A stretch of DNA of 64,000 nt, from NCBI RefSeq assembly GCF_002968335.2, contig NZ_CP134398.1, forward strand, positions 2,480,001-2,544,000. The letters run 5' to 3'. This DNA is from Mycobacterium sp. ITM-2016-00316. GTDB lineage: Bacteria > Actinomycetota > Actinomycetes > Mycobacteriales > Mycobacteriaceae. The translations under genes and the position numbers were made by a program. Shown here in pieces: positions 26,149 to 35,891 of the stretch (the first letter of the stretch is position 1; each line of letters opens with the position of its first letter). The notes beneath the pieces were generated by a model, which ran no database searches, had not been told where the DNA came from, and worked only from the letters and a program-made list of their open reading frames with translations.

Positions 26149-27027
26149 ATGGATGTTCGGCTGACCAGTGAGCAGCAACAATTGCGGGATGCGGCCGCGA
26201 AACTGGCCGACGATCTCGGCCCGGGAGCTGTCGGAGAACTGGACGACGGGGACCGTGTCGCCCGGCTGGAGAAGACGGTGGCGGCCACCGGTTGGCGCTC
26301 GCTGCGCTCCGACGGCGCCTCCGGCGTGGAGGTGGCGCTGGTCGCCGAGGAGTTCGGCCGCGGACTGGTCGACGTGCCGTTTCTCGGCCCGGTGCTGGCC
26401 GACGATCTGGGACACGGCGACGCGACGGTCGTCTTCGGTGGCACCGCGCCCGATGCCCGGGGTCTCGGCCACGGAGTCTGGCTCGACGGCGGCAGCGTCA
26501 CCATCGCCGATCTCGGTGAAGCGAGCCCCGGTGTGGACCTGACCCGATGGGCCGCACCGGTGTCCGGCACCGCCGCCGTGGTGGGCGAGATCGATCCCCA
26601 GCGCGCCCAGGCGCTGGCGCTGGTGGTGACCGCCGCCGACATCCTCGGTGCGGCCCGCGGGGCATTCGACCTGGCCTGCGACTACGCCAAGGTGCGCGAG
26701 CAGTACGGCAAGGCCATCGGCTCCTACCAGGCGGTGGCGCACCTGCTCGCCGAGAGCCTGGTGCTCATCGAGGGCTCGGTCAGCATCCTGCGCTACGCCG
26801 CGTGGGCGGTCGACGAGGAGGAGCCCGGCGTCGCACTGGAAGCCGCCCGCGTCGCCAAGGTGTACTGCGCGAAATCCGCGCACACCATCTGTGAGACGTC
26901 GATCCAGGTGCACGGCGGGATCGGCAACACCTGGGAGTGTGCGGCCCATGTCCACCTGCGCCGGGTATTGGTGTCCACCGGCCTGTGGCCGGTGTCGTTG
27001 AAGGAGATCTCCGTTGGACTTTCGTGA
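26149..27027 (+). CDS. Acyl-CoA dehydrogenase, short subunit-like
   Basis: At 292 residues it is shorter than usual (about 380), as in the alpha-type partners of heteromeric mycobacterial acyl-CoA dehydrogenases. The C-terminal helical domain is clear: REQYGKAIGSYQAVAHLLAE and QVHGGIGNTWE. The N-terminal and middle FAD-binding beta domain are reduced, and no catalytic glutamate is obvious in the usual place. It overlaps the full-length dehydrogenase by 14 bases, supporting an alpha2beta2 complex. Substrate unknown. Confidence 0.85.
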   Translation: MDVRLTSEQQQLRDAAAKLADDLGPGAVGELDDGDRVARLEKTVAATGWRSLRSDGASGVEVALVAEEFGRGLVDVPFLGPVLADDLGHGDATVVFGGTAPDARGLGHGVWLDGGSVTIADLGEASPGVDLTRWAAPVSGTAAVVGEIDPQRAQALALVVTAADILGAARGAFDLACDYAKVREQYGKAIGSYQAVAHLLAESLVLIEGSVSILRYAAWAVDEEEPGVALEAARVAKVYCAKSAHTICETSIQVHGGIGNTWECAAHVHLRRVLVSTGLWPVSLKEISVGLS

Positions 27028-28102
27028 CTCCGAAGCCGAACTGGCCTTCCGGGAGCGGTTGCGCGCCTGGCTGACCGAACAGGCGCCCACCTTCCCGAAA
27101 TCGACCGAGGAGTACTGGGCCCGCCAGGGGGAGTGGCACCAATCCCTGCACGCCGCAGGGTTTTTCGGTGCCACCTGGCCCAAGGAATTCGGCGGCCTGG
27201 AGCTGCCACCGGTCTACGACGTCATCGTCGACGAGGAACTGGCCCGCGCCGGTGCCCCGCCGCGACCCAGCCTGGGCTACCTGGTGACCGGACTGGGGCG
27301 CCATGCCAGCAAGGACGTGCAGCAGCGTTTCCTGCCCGGCATGATCGACGGCACCGAGCGCTGGTGCCAGGGCTTCTCCGAGCCGGGCGCCGGGTCGGAC
27401 CTGGCCTCGCTGACCACCACCGCCACCCTCGATGGTGACGAGTACGTGATCAACGGCCACAAGATCTGGACCAGCTACTCCGACGTGGCCGACTGGTGCC
27501 TGCTACTGGCCCGCACCGACAAGAATGTGAAGCGGCACAAGGGTATTTCGGCGTTTCTGGTCAACATGCACCAGCCGGGCATCGAGCAGCGGCCGCTGAA
27601 GATGATCAACGGTGTCAGCAACGAGTTCGGCCAGGTGCTGTTCGACGGAGCGCGGGTGCCGGCCAGCCAGATGGTCGGAAACCCCGGCGACGGCTGGGCG
27701 CTGGCGATGACGGTCGTCGGCCACGAGCGTGAGCCGTCCACACTCGGATATGCGGCGCGCTACGAGAAGACCGTCAACCAACTCGCCCGCAAGAGTGCTG
27801 CGGCCACCAGTGACGAACTCGCCTGGGCCACCGTGCAGGTACACGTGCTGCGCCAGCACGTGCGGCGACGGTTGTCCGAACAGCTCGACGGAATCTCGCA
27901 CGGGCCGGAAGGCTCCATCGACAAGCTGCTGATGACCTGGGTCGAGCAGTCGGTGGGGCACGCGGTGCTGGCGCAGACCGGCACCACCGACACCGACCTG
28001 TTCAACACCTATCTCTACAGCCGTTCGCAGAGTGTCATGGGCGGCACCTCCCAGATCCAGAAGAACATCATCGCGGGCCGAATCCTCAGAATGGCGGTTT
28101 GA
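27014..28102 (+). CDS. Acyl-CoA dehydrogenase
   Basis: 362 residues from TTG 27014, with AAGGAG ending eight bases upstream. It has the flavin-binding middle domain motif GFSEPGAGSDLASL and the C-terminal VMGGTSQIQKNIIAGRIL block typical of FadE proteins. It forms a probable heterodimeric enzyme with the preceding short subunit. It oxidises an acyl-CoA to the 2,3-enoyl-CoA, which the next gene product could hydrate. Confidence 0.9.
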   Translation: MDFRDSEAELAFRERLRAWLTEQAPTFPKSTEEYWARQGEWHQSLHAAGFFGATWPKEFGGLELPPVYDVIVDEELARAGAPPRPSLGYLVTGLGRHASKDVQQRFLPGMIDGTERWCQGFSEPGAGSDLASLTTTATLDGDEYVINGHKIWTSYSDVADWCLLLARTDKNVKRHKGISAFLVNMHQPGIEQRPLKMINGVSNEFGQVLFDGARVPASQMVGNPGDGWALAMTVVGHEREPSTLGYAARYEKTVNQLARKSAAATSDELAWATVQVHVLRQHVRRRLSEQLDGISHGPEGSIDKLLMTWVEQSVGHAVLAQTGTTDTDLFNTYLYSRSQSVMGGTSQIQKNIIAGRILRMAV

Positions 28103-28103
28103 C

Positions 28104-28871
28104 ATGTACGACATGCCCAAGGAGATCCAGGTCGAGGCCGACGGCCCGCTGCGCCTCATCACGCTCAACCGGCCCGAGGAACTCAACGCCGTCAACGATG
28201 ATCTGCACGTCGGGCTGGCCCGGCTGTGGAGCAGGCTCAGTCTGGACCGCACGGCGCGGGCCGCGGTGATCACCGGTGCGGGCAAGGCGTTCTCGGCCGG
28301 CGGCGACTTCAACTACATCAAGCAAATCAGCGAGGACGCCGACCTGCGGGCCAAGACCATTGCCGACGGCCGCGAGATCGTGATCGGCATGGCGCGCTGC
28401 CGGATTCCGGTGATCGCCGCCGTCAACGGCCCCGCGGTCGGCCTGGGCTGCAGCGTGGTGGCGCTGTCCGACATCGTCTACATGGCGGAGAAGGCCTTCC
28501 TGGCCGACCCGCACGTGCAGGTCGGTCTGGTCGCCGCGGATGGCGGGCCGCTGATCTGGCCCATGCAGATGAGCATCCTGCAGGCCAAGGAGTACGCGCT
28601 GACCGGCGCACGCATCCCGGCCGCCAAGGCCGTGGAGCTCGGCCTGGCCAACCACGTGGTCGCCGATCCGCTCACCGAGGCGATCGCGGCGGCGAAGAAG
28701 ATCCTCGATCTGCCGCAGAAGGCCGTCGAGTCCACCAAGCGCATCCTGAACATCCAGCTTGAGCGTCAGGTGATGATGACGCTCGATTACGCCACCACCG
28801 CCGAGGAACTCACCTTCGGTACCGACGAGCTGAAGGCGAACGTGGCGCGGCTGCTGCAGAGCAGCAAGTAG
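28104..28871 (+). CDS. Enoyl-CoA hydratase/isomerase family protein
   Basis: A 255-residue crotonase-fold protein: NRPEELNAVND, AFSAGGDFNYI (oxyanion strand), and AAVNGPAVGLGCSVVALSDI as the second oxyanion segment. In the place of the usual hydratase glutamate the sequence runs VQVGLVAADGGPLIW, with Asp rather than Glu near the active site, so hydratase chemistry is not certain. It follows the dehydrogenase by one base and completes a small beta-oxidation-like operon. Confidence 0.85.
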   Translation: MYDMPKEIQVEADGPLRLITLNRPEELNAVNDDLHVGLARLWSRLSLDRTARAAVITGAGKAFSAGGDFNYIKQISEDADLRAKTIADGREIVIGMARCRIPVIAAVNGPAVGLGCSVVALSDIVYMAEKAFLADPHVQVGLVAADGGPLIWPMQMSILQAKEYALTGARIPAAKAVELGLANHVVADPLTEAIAAAKKILDLPQKAVESTKRILNIQLERQVMMTLDYATTAEELTFGTDELKANVARLLQSSK

Positions 28872-29354
28872 TCACACGGCCTTCAGATAGCGGCGGGTGA
28901 TGATCCGCTGGGCGAGCCGGGTGATCGGCCCGCCGAGGCGGCTCCACCACGTGGCGTGCCGGGCGAACGCCGTCACCTCGGCGTGCACCGTGCCGTCGGC
29001 CGGGTCGTAGCGGACCGCGAACAGTTCCTCGCCGGTCTCTGGATGTCCGGGCAGGGTGCCGTAGGCGAACCCACGCCGGTCGGTCTCCTCCAGGACGTAG
29101 ACCACGCGGCACGGCGCCCGCAGCGGCCAGAATCCGACCGTCACCTCGGCGCCGACGGTGGCGACATCCGCGTCGGCCTCGACCAGCACCCCGGCGCCCC
29201 GTTGCATGCCCCAGTGCAGGACGGCGTCGGCGGCGTCCTCGAATCGGGTCCGGCCGTGACCGATGACGGCATGCGCGCGGACGTGCTGATAACCGTCGGG
29301 CAGCGGGCCCCTGGTGGCGCCCACGTCGGGATAGGTCAGATCCACATCCACCAC
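28872..29354 (-). CDS. DUF1990 family protein
   Basis: About 160 residues from a GTG cluster at 29345-29354. The domain shows LTYPDVGATRG, FGHGR-like AHAVIGHGRTRFEDAAD, CRVVYVLEETDRRGFAYGTL and HPETGEELFAV. These are characteristic of DUF1990, a small actinobacterial and plant family of unknown function. It is divergent from a thioesterase gene, convergent with the hydratase gene and adjoins its stop. The exact start is uncertain. Confidence 0.75.
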   Translation of the reverse strand: MVDVDLTYPDVGATRGPLPDGYQHVRAHAVIGHGRTRFEDAADAVLHWGMQRGAGVLVEADADVATVGAEVTVGFWPLRAPCRVVYVLEETDRRGFAYGTLPGHPETGEELFAVRYDPADGTVHAEVTAFARHATWWSRLGGPITRLAQRIITRRYLKAV

Positions 29355-29382
29355 TATCGCAGGTGTGCAATACCGTGGCGGG

Positions 29383-30003
29383 GTGACGACCGGTGCAGCG
29401 CATACAGGCGGTGGATTCAATCCGCCCGATCCCACCGACCGTGGCGGGCCCGACTACGGACGTTTCATCGAGGCGGTGCGCACCCTGCAGGATCACGCCC
29501 GCGCCGCGGACGCGCCCGACGCGGTGATCACCGAGGCCGCCGAGCTGATCGAGAAGGTGTCGGCGCTGCTGGCGCCGTATGAGGCCGACGAATGGCATTC
29601 GCCGTCGGGGCGGCGGATGGACCTGCCCAACCGGGGAAACATCATGTCGGTGCCGGTCGATCTCTACGTCACCGAGGACGGGCGCATCGGGGGCACCGCG
29701 CAGTTCCGCCGCTATCACCTGGGTCGCAACGGCGCGGTGCACGGCGGAGTGCTCGGCCTGCTGTTCGATTCGCTGCTCGGCTTCACCGCCGCCAAGCTGA
29801 CCAAGAGCATGTATCAGCGCACCGCGCATCTGGGCATCGACTATCGCAAGATCGTGCCGATCGGCAAGGAACTGCAGGTGGACGCCGGGATCGATCGCAT
29901 CGACGGACGCAAGATCTTCGTCAGCGGACGGGTGCTCGACGATGGCGTGGTGCTGACCGAGGGTGACGCGCTGTTCGTCCGGCTCAAGCCGGGGCAGCCA
30001 TGA
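29383..30003 (+). CDS. PaaI/hotdog thioesterase family protein
   Basis: 206 residues from GTG 29383 (an earlier GTG at 29365 is possible). The C-terminal two thirds form a hotdog thioesterase domain: RNGAVHGGVLGLLFDSLLGF holds the conserved helix, followed by AHLGIDYRKIVPIGKEL and the final strands. It hydrolyses acyl-CoA thioesters; substrate unknown. The stop overlaps the next start as ATGA. Confidence 0.8.
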   Translation: MTTGAAHTGGGFNPPDPTDRGGPDYGRFIEAVRTLQDHARAADAPDAVITEAAELIEKVSALLAPYEADEWHSPSGRRMDLPNRGNIMSVPVDLYVTEDGRIGGTAQFRRYHLGRNGAVHGGVLGLLFDSLLGFTAAKLTKSMYQRTAHLGIDYRKIVPIGKELQVDAGIDRIDGRKIFVSGRVLDDGVVLTEGDALFVRLKPGQP

Positions 30004-30428
30004 CGGAGCCGGATCGCGGCCAACGCAAGCGCGCGTGGGCCCGCTGGCGCGACAAGATCCGCGACCGTCCCGTCGCGGATCTGACCTACCGGATCACCGT
30101 CGGTGTGGTCGGCACGCTGGTGCTGGTGGTCGGCATCATCGCCATTCCATACCCGGGACCGGGCTGGGCCATCGTCTTTCTGGGGCTGGGCATCCTGGCC
30201 ACCGAGTTCCGCGCCGCGCAGGTCGTGCTGCACCACGCGCGGGTCCGATACGACGCGGTGATGGCCTGGTTCAGCCGCCAGCACATCGCGGTCAAGGCGC
30301 TCAGCGCGCTGTTCACCGCCGCCTTCGTCGTCATCACCCTGTGGCTGTTCGGGGCGGTCGGTCTGGTCGCCGGCTGGGTCGGCATCGATTGGCCCTGGCT
30401 GAAGAGCCCGATCGGCATCGGGTCCTAG
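30000..30428 (+). CDS. TIGR02611-type small membrane protein
   Basis: The 142-residue protein has a basic N-terminus, a membrane helix (about 34-50), the signature IPYPGPGWAIVFLGLGILATEF, and a second pair of hydrophobic segments near the C-terminus. It matches the actinobacterial TIGR02611 family of unknown function. It overlaps the thioesterase gene by four bases and is followed by the thrS promoter region. Confidence 0.8.
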   Translation: MTEPDRGQRKRAWARWRDKIRDRPVADLTYRITVGVVGTLVLVVGIIAIPYPGPGWAIVFLGLGILATEFRAAQVVLHHARVRYDAVMAWFSRQHIAVKALSALFTAAFVVITLWLFGAVGLVAGWVGIDWPWLKSPIGIGS

Positions 30429-30451
30429 CTTTCTCGCGCACGTACCCCCGA

Positions 30452-30457
30452 TAACAT
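30452..30457 (+). promoter_or_regulatory. Possible thrS promoter -10 element
   Basis: TAACAT lies 42 bases before the thrS start; AGGAG near 30487 is the ribosome-binding site. No T-box or other riboswitch-like leader fits in the 70-base gap. Confidence 0.3.
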
Positions 30458-30498
30458 GGTCGCGATCACACGCCCACATCTGAGTAGGAGATCCACCG

Positions 30499-32553
30499 AT
30501 GACCGCCGCCGCCAGTTCCGCCCCCGCAGCCCCGATCCGGGTCGCTGCCGGGACTACCGCAGGGGCGGCGGTGCGCGAGGCGGGTCTGCCGGAGCGGGGC
30601 GCCCCGGACGCCATCGTCGTGGTGCGCGACGCCGACGGCCGGTTACGTGACCTGAACTGGGTGCCCGACACCGACGTGGAGGTCGAAGCCGTCGCCGCGG
30701 ATACCGAGGACGGCCGCAGCGTCATCCGCCACTCGTGCGCGCATGTGCTCGCCCAGGCGGTACAGGATCTGTTCCCGCAGGCCAAGCTCGGCATCGGCCC
30801 GCCGATCACCGACGGCTTCTACTACGACTTCGATGTCGCCGAGCCGTTCACTCCCGAGGATCTGCAGAAGCTGGAGAAGCGGATGCAGAAGATCGTCAAG
30901 GACGGCCAGCTGTTCTCCCGTCGCGTCTACGAGTCCAAAGATCAAGCACGCCTTGAACTCGCCGATGAGCCGTTCAAGCTCGAACTGGTCGACGACAAGT
31001 CCGGCGCCGATGACCCCGAGGTCATGGAGGTCGGCGGCGACGAGCTGACCGCCTACGACAATCTGAACCCGCGCACCAAGGAACGGGTCTGGGGCGATCT
31101 GTGCCGCGGCCCGCACATCCCGACCACCCGTTTCATCCCGGCGTTCAAGCTGACCCGCAGCAGCGCCGCGTACTGGCGTGGCAACCAGAACAACGCCAGT
31201 CTGCAACGCGTGTACGGCACCGCCTGGGAATCCCAGGAGGCCCTGGACCGCCATCTCGAACTGATCGAGGAGGCCCAGCGCCGCGACCACCGCAAGCTGG
31301 GTGTGGAACTGGATCTCTTCAGCTTCCCCGATGAACTGGGATCCGGTCTGCCGGTGTTCCACCCCAAGGGCGGCATCGTGCGCAAGGAGCTGGAAGACTA
31401 CTCGCGGCGCAAGCACGAACAGGCCGGCTACCAGTTCGTCAACACCCCGCACATCACCAAGGAGAACCTGTACATCACCTCGGGCCACCTGGAGTGGTAC
31501 GCGGACGGCATGTTCCCGCCCATGCACATCGACGCCGAATTCGACGAGAACGGTGCGGTGCGCAAACCCGGCCAGGACTACTACCTGAAGCCGATGAACT
31601 GCCCCATGCACCACCTGATCTACCGCTCCCGCGGACGGTCGTATCGCGAACTTCCCTTGCGGCTCTTCGAATTCGGCTCGGTCTACCGCTATGAGAAGTC
31701 CGGCGTGGTGCACGGCCTGACCCGGGTGCGCGGCATGACCCAGGACGACGCGCACATCTACACCACCCGCGAGCAGATGCGTGCGGAACTCAGCTCGCTG
31801 CTGCAGTTCGTGCTCGACCTGCTGTCCGACTACGGGCTCGACGATTTCTATCTGGAGTTGTCGACCAAGGATCCGGAGAAGTACGTCGGCTCCGATGAGG
31901 TGTGGGAGGAGGCCACCACCACGCTGCGTGAGGTGGCCGAGGCCTCCGGGCTGGCCCTGGTGCCCGATCCCGGCGGCGCCGCCTTCTACGGACCGAAGAT
32001 CTCGGTGCAGGTGAAGGACGCGCTGGGCCGGAACTGGCAGATGTCGACGATCCAGCTCGACTTCAACATGCCCGACCGGTTCGAGTTGGAGTACACCGCC
32101 GCCGACGGCACGCGGCAGCGGCCGGTGCTGATCCACCGCGCGCTGTTCGGATCCATCGAGCGATTCTTCGGTGTGCTCACCGAGCATTACGCGGGCGCGT
32201 TCCCGGCCTGGCTGGCGCCCGTGCAGGCGGTCGGCGTGCCCGTTGCCGACGCGCACGTGCCCTACCTGGAAGAGGTTGCGGCCCAACTGCGTAGCCGTGG
32301 TGTCCGGATCGAGGTGGACTCCAGCGATGACCGGATGGCCAAGAAGATCGTCAACCACACCAATCAGCGGGTGCCGTTCATGCTGCTCGCCGGTGACAAG
32401 GACGTCGAGGCGGGGGCAATCTCCTTCCGCTTCGCAGACCGCAGCCAGGTCAACGCGGTGCCGCGCGAAGCCGCCGTCGACGCCATCGTGGACTGGATCG
32501 CGCGGCGGGAGAACGCAACCCCCAACGCCGAGCTGTTCAGGGTGGATCCGTGA
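30499..32553 (+). CDS. thrS: Threonyl-tRNA synthetase
   Basis: The 684-residue class II synthetase charges tRNA-Thr. It has an N-terminal TGS domain (about 1-75), the editing domain with [11 protein letters not shown] (HxxxH), and the catalytic core with the zinc-site segment [21 protein letters not shown] split across motif 2. A C-terminal anticodon-binding domain ends the protein. It heads a chain of overlapping genes that continues through pimA; the next start overlaps its stop. Same order as Rv2614c onward. Confidence 0.97.
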   Translation: MTAAASSAPAAPIRVAAGTTAGAAVREAGLPERGAPDAIVVVRDADGRLRDLNWVPDTDVEVEAVAADTEDGRSVIRHSCAHVLAQAVQDLFPQAKLGIGPPITDGFYYDFDVAEPFTPEDLQKLEKRMQKIVKDGQLFSRRVYESKDQARLELADEPFKLELVDDKSGADDPEVMEVGGDELTAYDNLNPRTKERVWGDLCRGPHIPTTRFIPAFKLTRSSAAYWRGNQNNASLQRVYGTAWESQEALDRHLELIEEAQRRDHRKLGVELDLFSFPDELGSGLPVFHPKGGIVRKELEDYSRRKHEQAGYQFVNTPHITKENLYITSGHLEWYADGMFPPMHIDAEFDENGAVRKPGQDYYLKPMNCPMHHLIYRSRGRSYRELPLRLFEFGSVYRYEKSGVVHGLTRVRGMTQDDAHIYTTREQMRAELSSLLQFVLDLLSDYGLDDFYLELSTKDPEKYVGSDEVWEEATTTLREVAEASGLALVPDPGGAAFYGPKISVQVKDALGRNWQMSTIQLDFNMPDRFELEYTAADGTRQRPVLIHRALFGSIERFFGVLTEHYAGAFPAWLAPVQAVGVPVADAHVPYLEEVAAQLRSRGVRIEVDSSDDRMAKKIVNHTNQRVPFMLLAGDKDVEAGAISFRFADRSQVNAVPREAAVDAIVDWIARRENATPNAELFRVDP

Positions 32554-33119
32554 GCGACGCCGAAGGCATCGTCGACACCGGGGTGGGTGACCCCGACCAT
32601 CTGCAGCGGCTGTGGACTCCGCACCGGATGAGCTACATCGCCGAGTCGCCGATGAAAAAGGGTGCGGGTTCGGCGCAGTCCACCGAGCCGTTCACCGACA
32701 TCCCGGCGATGTCCGACGAGGACGGCCTCATGGTGGCGCGCGGGGAGCTGGTCTACGCCGTGCTCAACCTCTACCCGTACAACCCGGGCCATCTCATGGT
32801 GGTGCCTTACCGGCGGGTGTCCGAACTGGAAGACCTCAGCATCGATGAGACCGCCGAGCTGATGGCGTTCACCCAGAAGGCGATTCGGGTGATCAAGGCA
32901 GTCTCGCGGCCGCACGGTTTCAATGTCGGCCTCAACCTGGGCACCTCGGCGGGCGGCTCGCTGGCCGAACACCTGCACATGCATGTGGTCCCGCGCTGGG
33001 GCGGGGATGCCAACTTCATCACCATCATCGGCGGGTCGAAGATCATCCCGCAGTTGCTCGGGGAGACCCGGCGGCTGCTGGCCACCGAGTGGGATCGCAT
33101 GGACGAGGCCGCGCAGTGA
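32550..33119 (+). CDS. HIT-family hydrolase (AP4A phosphorylase-like)
   Basis: 189 residues from GTG 32550, which overlaps the thrS stop. The histidine triad HLHMHV is at about residues 141-146, preceded by [13 protein letters not shown]. The neighbours match Rv2613c, an AP4A phosphorylase in M. tuberculosis, so the same activity is likely: splitting diadenosine tetraphosphate, a by-product of aminoacyl-tRNA synthetases such as ThrS. Cytosolic. Confidence 0.88.
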   Translation: MSDAEGIVDTGVGDPDHLQRLWTPHRMSYIAESPMKKGAGSAQSTEPFTDIPAMSDEDGLMVARGELVYAVLNLYPYNPGHLMVVPYRRVSELEDLSIDETAELMAFTQKAIRVIKAVSRPHGFNVGLNLGTSAGGSLAEHLHMHVVPRWGGDANFITIIGGSKIIPQLLGETRRLLATEWDRMDEAAQ

Positions 33120-33781
33120 GCAACTTCTATCTCATGACGCGGGCGGCCTACACCAAGCTGTCGGGCCCGGTGGCGCGGGCGGCGCTGCGCACCGGACTGA
33201 CCCCGGACAGCATCACCATCCTGGGCACCGCCGGTTCGGTCGTCGCCGCCCTCACCCTGTACCCGATCGGGCAGCTGTGGTGGGGGTCGGTGGCCGTCTT
33301 CTTCTTCGTCCTCGCCGACATGCTCGACGGTGCGATGGCGCGGGAACGTGGCGGCGGCACCCGATTCGGTGCCGTGCTGGACGCCACCTGCGACCGGCTC
33401 AGCGATGGCGCGATCTTCGGCGGACTGGTCTGGTGGGCCGCGTTCGGCGCGCACCACACCGCGTTGGTCGTCGCCACCCTGATCTGCCTGGTGACCTCGC
33501 AGGTCATCTCCTATATCAAGGCGCGTGCCGAGGCCAGCGGGCTGCGCGGCGACGGCGGCATCATCGAACGGCCCGAACGGCTCGCCATCGTGCTGACCGG
33601 TGCCGGCCTGTCCGGTCTCTTCGGGTGGCCGGTGCTGCTGGATGTGGCCATGTGGGGGCTGGCCGCGGCCAGCCTGGTGACCCTCGCGCAGCGCCTGCAC
33701 GCCGTGCGCACCTCGCCGGGCGCGATGGACCCGATGCCGCAGCAGCCGTCGACTCCGCCTTCCGAAGGGGACGCCGCGTGA
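33116..33781 (+). CDS. pgsA1: Phosphatidylinositol-phosphate synthase
   Basis: 221 residues from GTG 33116, overlapping the previous stop. The CDP-alcohol phosphotransferase motif is complete: D-x2-DG-x2-AR-x8-G-x3-D-x3-D within DMLDGAMAR and FGAVLDATCDR. Several membrane helices follow. It makes phosphatidylinositol phosphate from CDP-diacylglycerol and inositol phosphate, the first step toward mannosides and lipoarabinomannan. Context equals Rv2612c. Confidence 0.93.
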   Translation: MSNFYLMTRAAYTKLSGPVARAALRTGLTPDSITILGTAGSVVAALTLYPIGQLWWGSVAVFFFVLADMLDGAMARERGGGTRFGAVLDATCDRLSDGAIFGGLVWWAAFGAHHTALVVATLICLVTSQVISYIKARAEASGLRGDGGIIERPERLAIVLTGAGLSGLFGWPVLLDVAMWGLAAASLVTLAQRLHAVRTSPGAMDPMPQQPSTPPSEGDAA

Positions 33782-34761
33782 GCACGCCGACATCGGGGCT
33801 GCCCAGATTCGGCGGCTTCCGGGTTCCGCTGGGCGGCCAGCTGTCCGATCTCGGCTACGCGACGGGCTGGCGCATGGTGCGTGCCATGCCGGAGTTCGCG
33901 GCCCGCAACATGTTCGACGCCGGCGCGCTGTACGCGGCGCGCGGCGGGGGACCCGAGCAGTTGCGCAAGAATCTGGGCCGGGTGCTCGGCGTGCCCGCCG
34001 CCCAGGTGCCGGGCAGCCTGGTCCGCGCCTCGCTGGCCTCCTACGGGCGATACTGGCGCGAGGCGTTCCGGCTGCCGTCGATGAACCACCGGGACGTCGC
34101 CGCGCAGGTGCAGGCGCGTGTCGAGGGACAGCAGCACGTCGAGGATGCACTGGCGGCCGGCCGGGGTGTGGTGTTCGCGTTGCCGCACAGCGGTAATTGG
34201 GACATCGCGGGGGTGTGGCTGACGAACACCTACGGACAGTTCGCCACCGTGGCCGAGCGGCTCAAACCGGAGTCGCTCTACAACCGTTTCGTCGCCTACC
34301 GGGAGAGCCTGGGCTTCGAGGTGCTGCCGTTGACCGGGGGAGCGCGGCCGCCCGCGGAGATCCTGGTCGACCGCCTCAACGACAACGGACTGGTGTGTCT
34401 GATGTCCGACCGTGACCTGACCCGCTCGGGAGTTCCGGTCGATTTCTTCGGTGAGCAGACCCGGTTGCCGTCGGGGCCGGCGAAGCTGGCACTGGAGACC
34501 GGCGCCGCCCTGCTACCGGCGCACACCTGGTTCGAAGGTGACGGGTGGGGTCTTCGGCTGCACCCGCCGCTGGACACCTCGTCGTCGGACATCGGCGTCA
34601 TCACCCAGGCCCTGGCCGATCACTTCGCCGCCGGGATCGCCGAGTACCCCGCGGATTGGCACATGCTGCAACCGCAGTGGCTCGCCGACCTTTCTGACGA
34701 GCGCCGCGCGCGGCTCGGCGGGCTGGAGCGCAGCGACCCGGGGTCAGGTCTGGAGCGTTGA
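33778..34761 (+). CDS. patA: Phosphatidylinositol mannoside acyltransferase
   Basis: 327 residues from GTG 33778 (GTGA overlap with pgsA1). A LpxL/HtrB-like acyltransferase: the HSGNWD motif (about residues 135-140) holds the catalytic His and Asp, with MSDRDLTRSG further on. PatA acylates the mannose on phosphatidylinositol mannoside at the inner membrane. Synteny with Rv2611c supports the name. Confidence 0.92.
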   Translation: MSTPTSGLPRFGGFRVPLGGQLSDLGYATGWRMVRAMPEFAARNMFDAGALYAARGGGPEQLRKNLGRVLGVPAAQVPGSLVRASLASYGRYWREAFRLPSMNHRDVAAQVQARVEGQQHVEDALAAGRGVVFALPHSGNWDIAGVWLTNTYGQFATVAERLKPESLYNRFVAYRESLGFEVLPLTGGARPPAEILVDRLNDNGLVCLMSDRDLTRSGVPVDFFGEQTRLPSGPAKLALETGAALLPAHTWFEGDGWGLRLHPPLDTSSSDIGVITQALADHFAAGIAEYPADWHMLQPQWLADLSDERRARLGGLERSDPGSGLER

Positions 34762-35891
34762 TGCGTATCGGGATGGTGTGCCCGTACTCGTTCGACGTGC
34801 ACGGCGGTGTGCAGGCCCACGTGCTGCAACTGGCCGAGGTGTTCCTGGCCGGCGGCCACCACGTCAGCGTGCTGGCCCCGTCCTCGGCCGACGCCGGCAC
34901 ACACCTGCCCGACTACGTGGTGTCCGGCGGCCGGGCCGTTCCCATTCCCTACAACGGATCCGTCGCGCGGCTGCGGTTCGGGCCGGCCACTCACCGCAAG
35001 GTCAAGAAGTGGCTCATCGGCGGAGATTTCGATGTGCTGCACCTGCACGAGCCGAACGCGCCGAGCGTGTCCATGCTGGCGCTGATGATCGCCGAGGGCC
35101 CGATCGTCGCGACCTTCCACACCTCGACCACAAAATCGTTGACGCTGAGCGTGTTCCAGGGAATGCTGCGCCCGCTCAACGAGAAGATCGTCGGCCGGAT
35201 CGCGGTGTCGGACCTCGCGCGGCGCTGGCAGATGGAGGCCCTGGGCTCCGACGCCGTCGAAATCCCGAACGGTGTCACGGTTTCGGAGTTCGCTTCGGCG
35301 CCGACGCTGGAGGGCTACCCGCGGCCGGGGCGCTCGATACTGTTCCTCGGCCGGTTCGACGAGCCGCGCAAGGGGATGGCGGTACTGCTGGGCGCGCTGC
35401 CGCGGTTGGTGGCTGAATTCCCCGACGTCGAGGTGCTGGTGGTCGGCCGCGGCGATGAGCAGGAACTGGCCGAGGAAGCCGGCGAGTGCGCCGCGAACCT
35501 GCGGTTCCTCGGGGCCGTCGACGATGCCACCAAGGCCTCGGCGCTGCGCAGTGTCGATCTCTACTGCGCCCCCAACACCGGCGGTGAGAGTTTCGGGATC
35601 GTGCTGGTGGAGGCGATGGCCGCCGGCACCGCGGTGGTGGCCAGTGATCTCGACGCGTTTCGGCGGGTGCTGAACGACGGCGAAGCCGGCCGCCTGGTGC
35701 CGGTCGGCGACTCGGATGCGTTGGCCACCAGCCTGATCGAGTTGCTCGGCGACGACCAGGCGCGCAAGCAGTATGTGGCCGCGGCATCGGAGGCGGTGCA
35801 GCGCTACGACTGGTCGGTGGTAGCCGGCGAGATCATGCGGGTCTACGAGACGGTGAGCAGCGTGGGAGCCAAGGTTCAGGTGACAACGTGA
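34761..35891 (+). CDS. pimA: Phosphatidylinositol alpha-mannosyltransferase
   Basis: A 376-residue GT-B glycosyltransferase of family GT4. It has the N-terminal MRIGMVCPYSFDVHGGVQ loop, LHLHEPNAPS, ILFLGRFDEPRKGM, and the C-terminal E-x7-E segment in ESFGIVLVEAMAAG. It transfers the first mannose from GDP-mannose to phosphatidylinositol at the cytosolic membrane face. I take ATG 34761, sharing one base with the patA stop, as in Rv2610c. Confidence 0.95.
   Translation: MRIGMVCPYSFDVHGGVQAHVLQLAEVFLAGGHHVSVLAPSSADAGTHLPDYVVSGGRAVPIPYNGSVARLRFGPATHRKVKKWLIGGDFDVLHLHEPNAPSVSMLALMIAEGPIVATFHTSTTKSLTLSVFQGMLRPLNEKIVGRIAVSDLARRWQMEALGSDAVEIPNGVTVSEFASAPTLEGYPRPGRSILFLGRFDEPRKGMAVLLGALPRLVAEFPDVEVLVVGRGDEQELAEEAGECAANLRFLGAVDDATKASALRSVDLYCAPNTGGESFGIVLVEAMAAGTAVVASDLDAFRRVLNDGEAGRLVPVGDSDALATSLIELLGDDQARKQYVAAASEAVQRYDWSVVAGEIMRVYETVSSVGAKVQVTT

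Noticed and set aside
26149..27027. Truncated pseudogene of an acyl-CoA dehydrogenase
   Set aside because: The short length matches known alpha-type partners, and the coupled full-length gene supports a heteromeric enzyme rather than decay.
30643..32358. A 571-codon - strand open frame inside thrS
   Set aside because: Full-length ThrS with its motifs is encoded on the + strand; the antisense frame has no recognisable domain.
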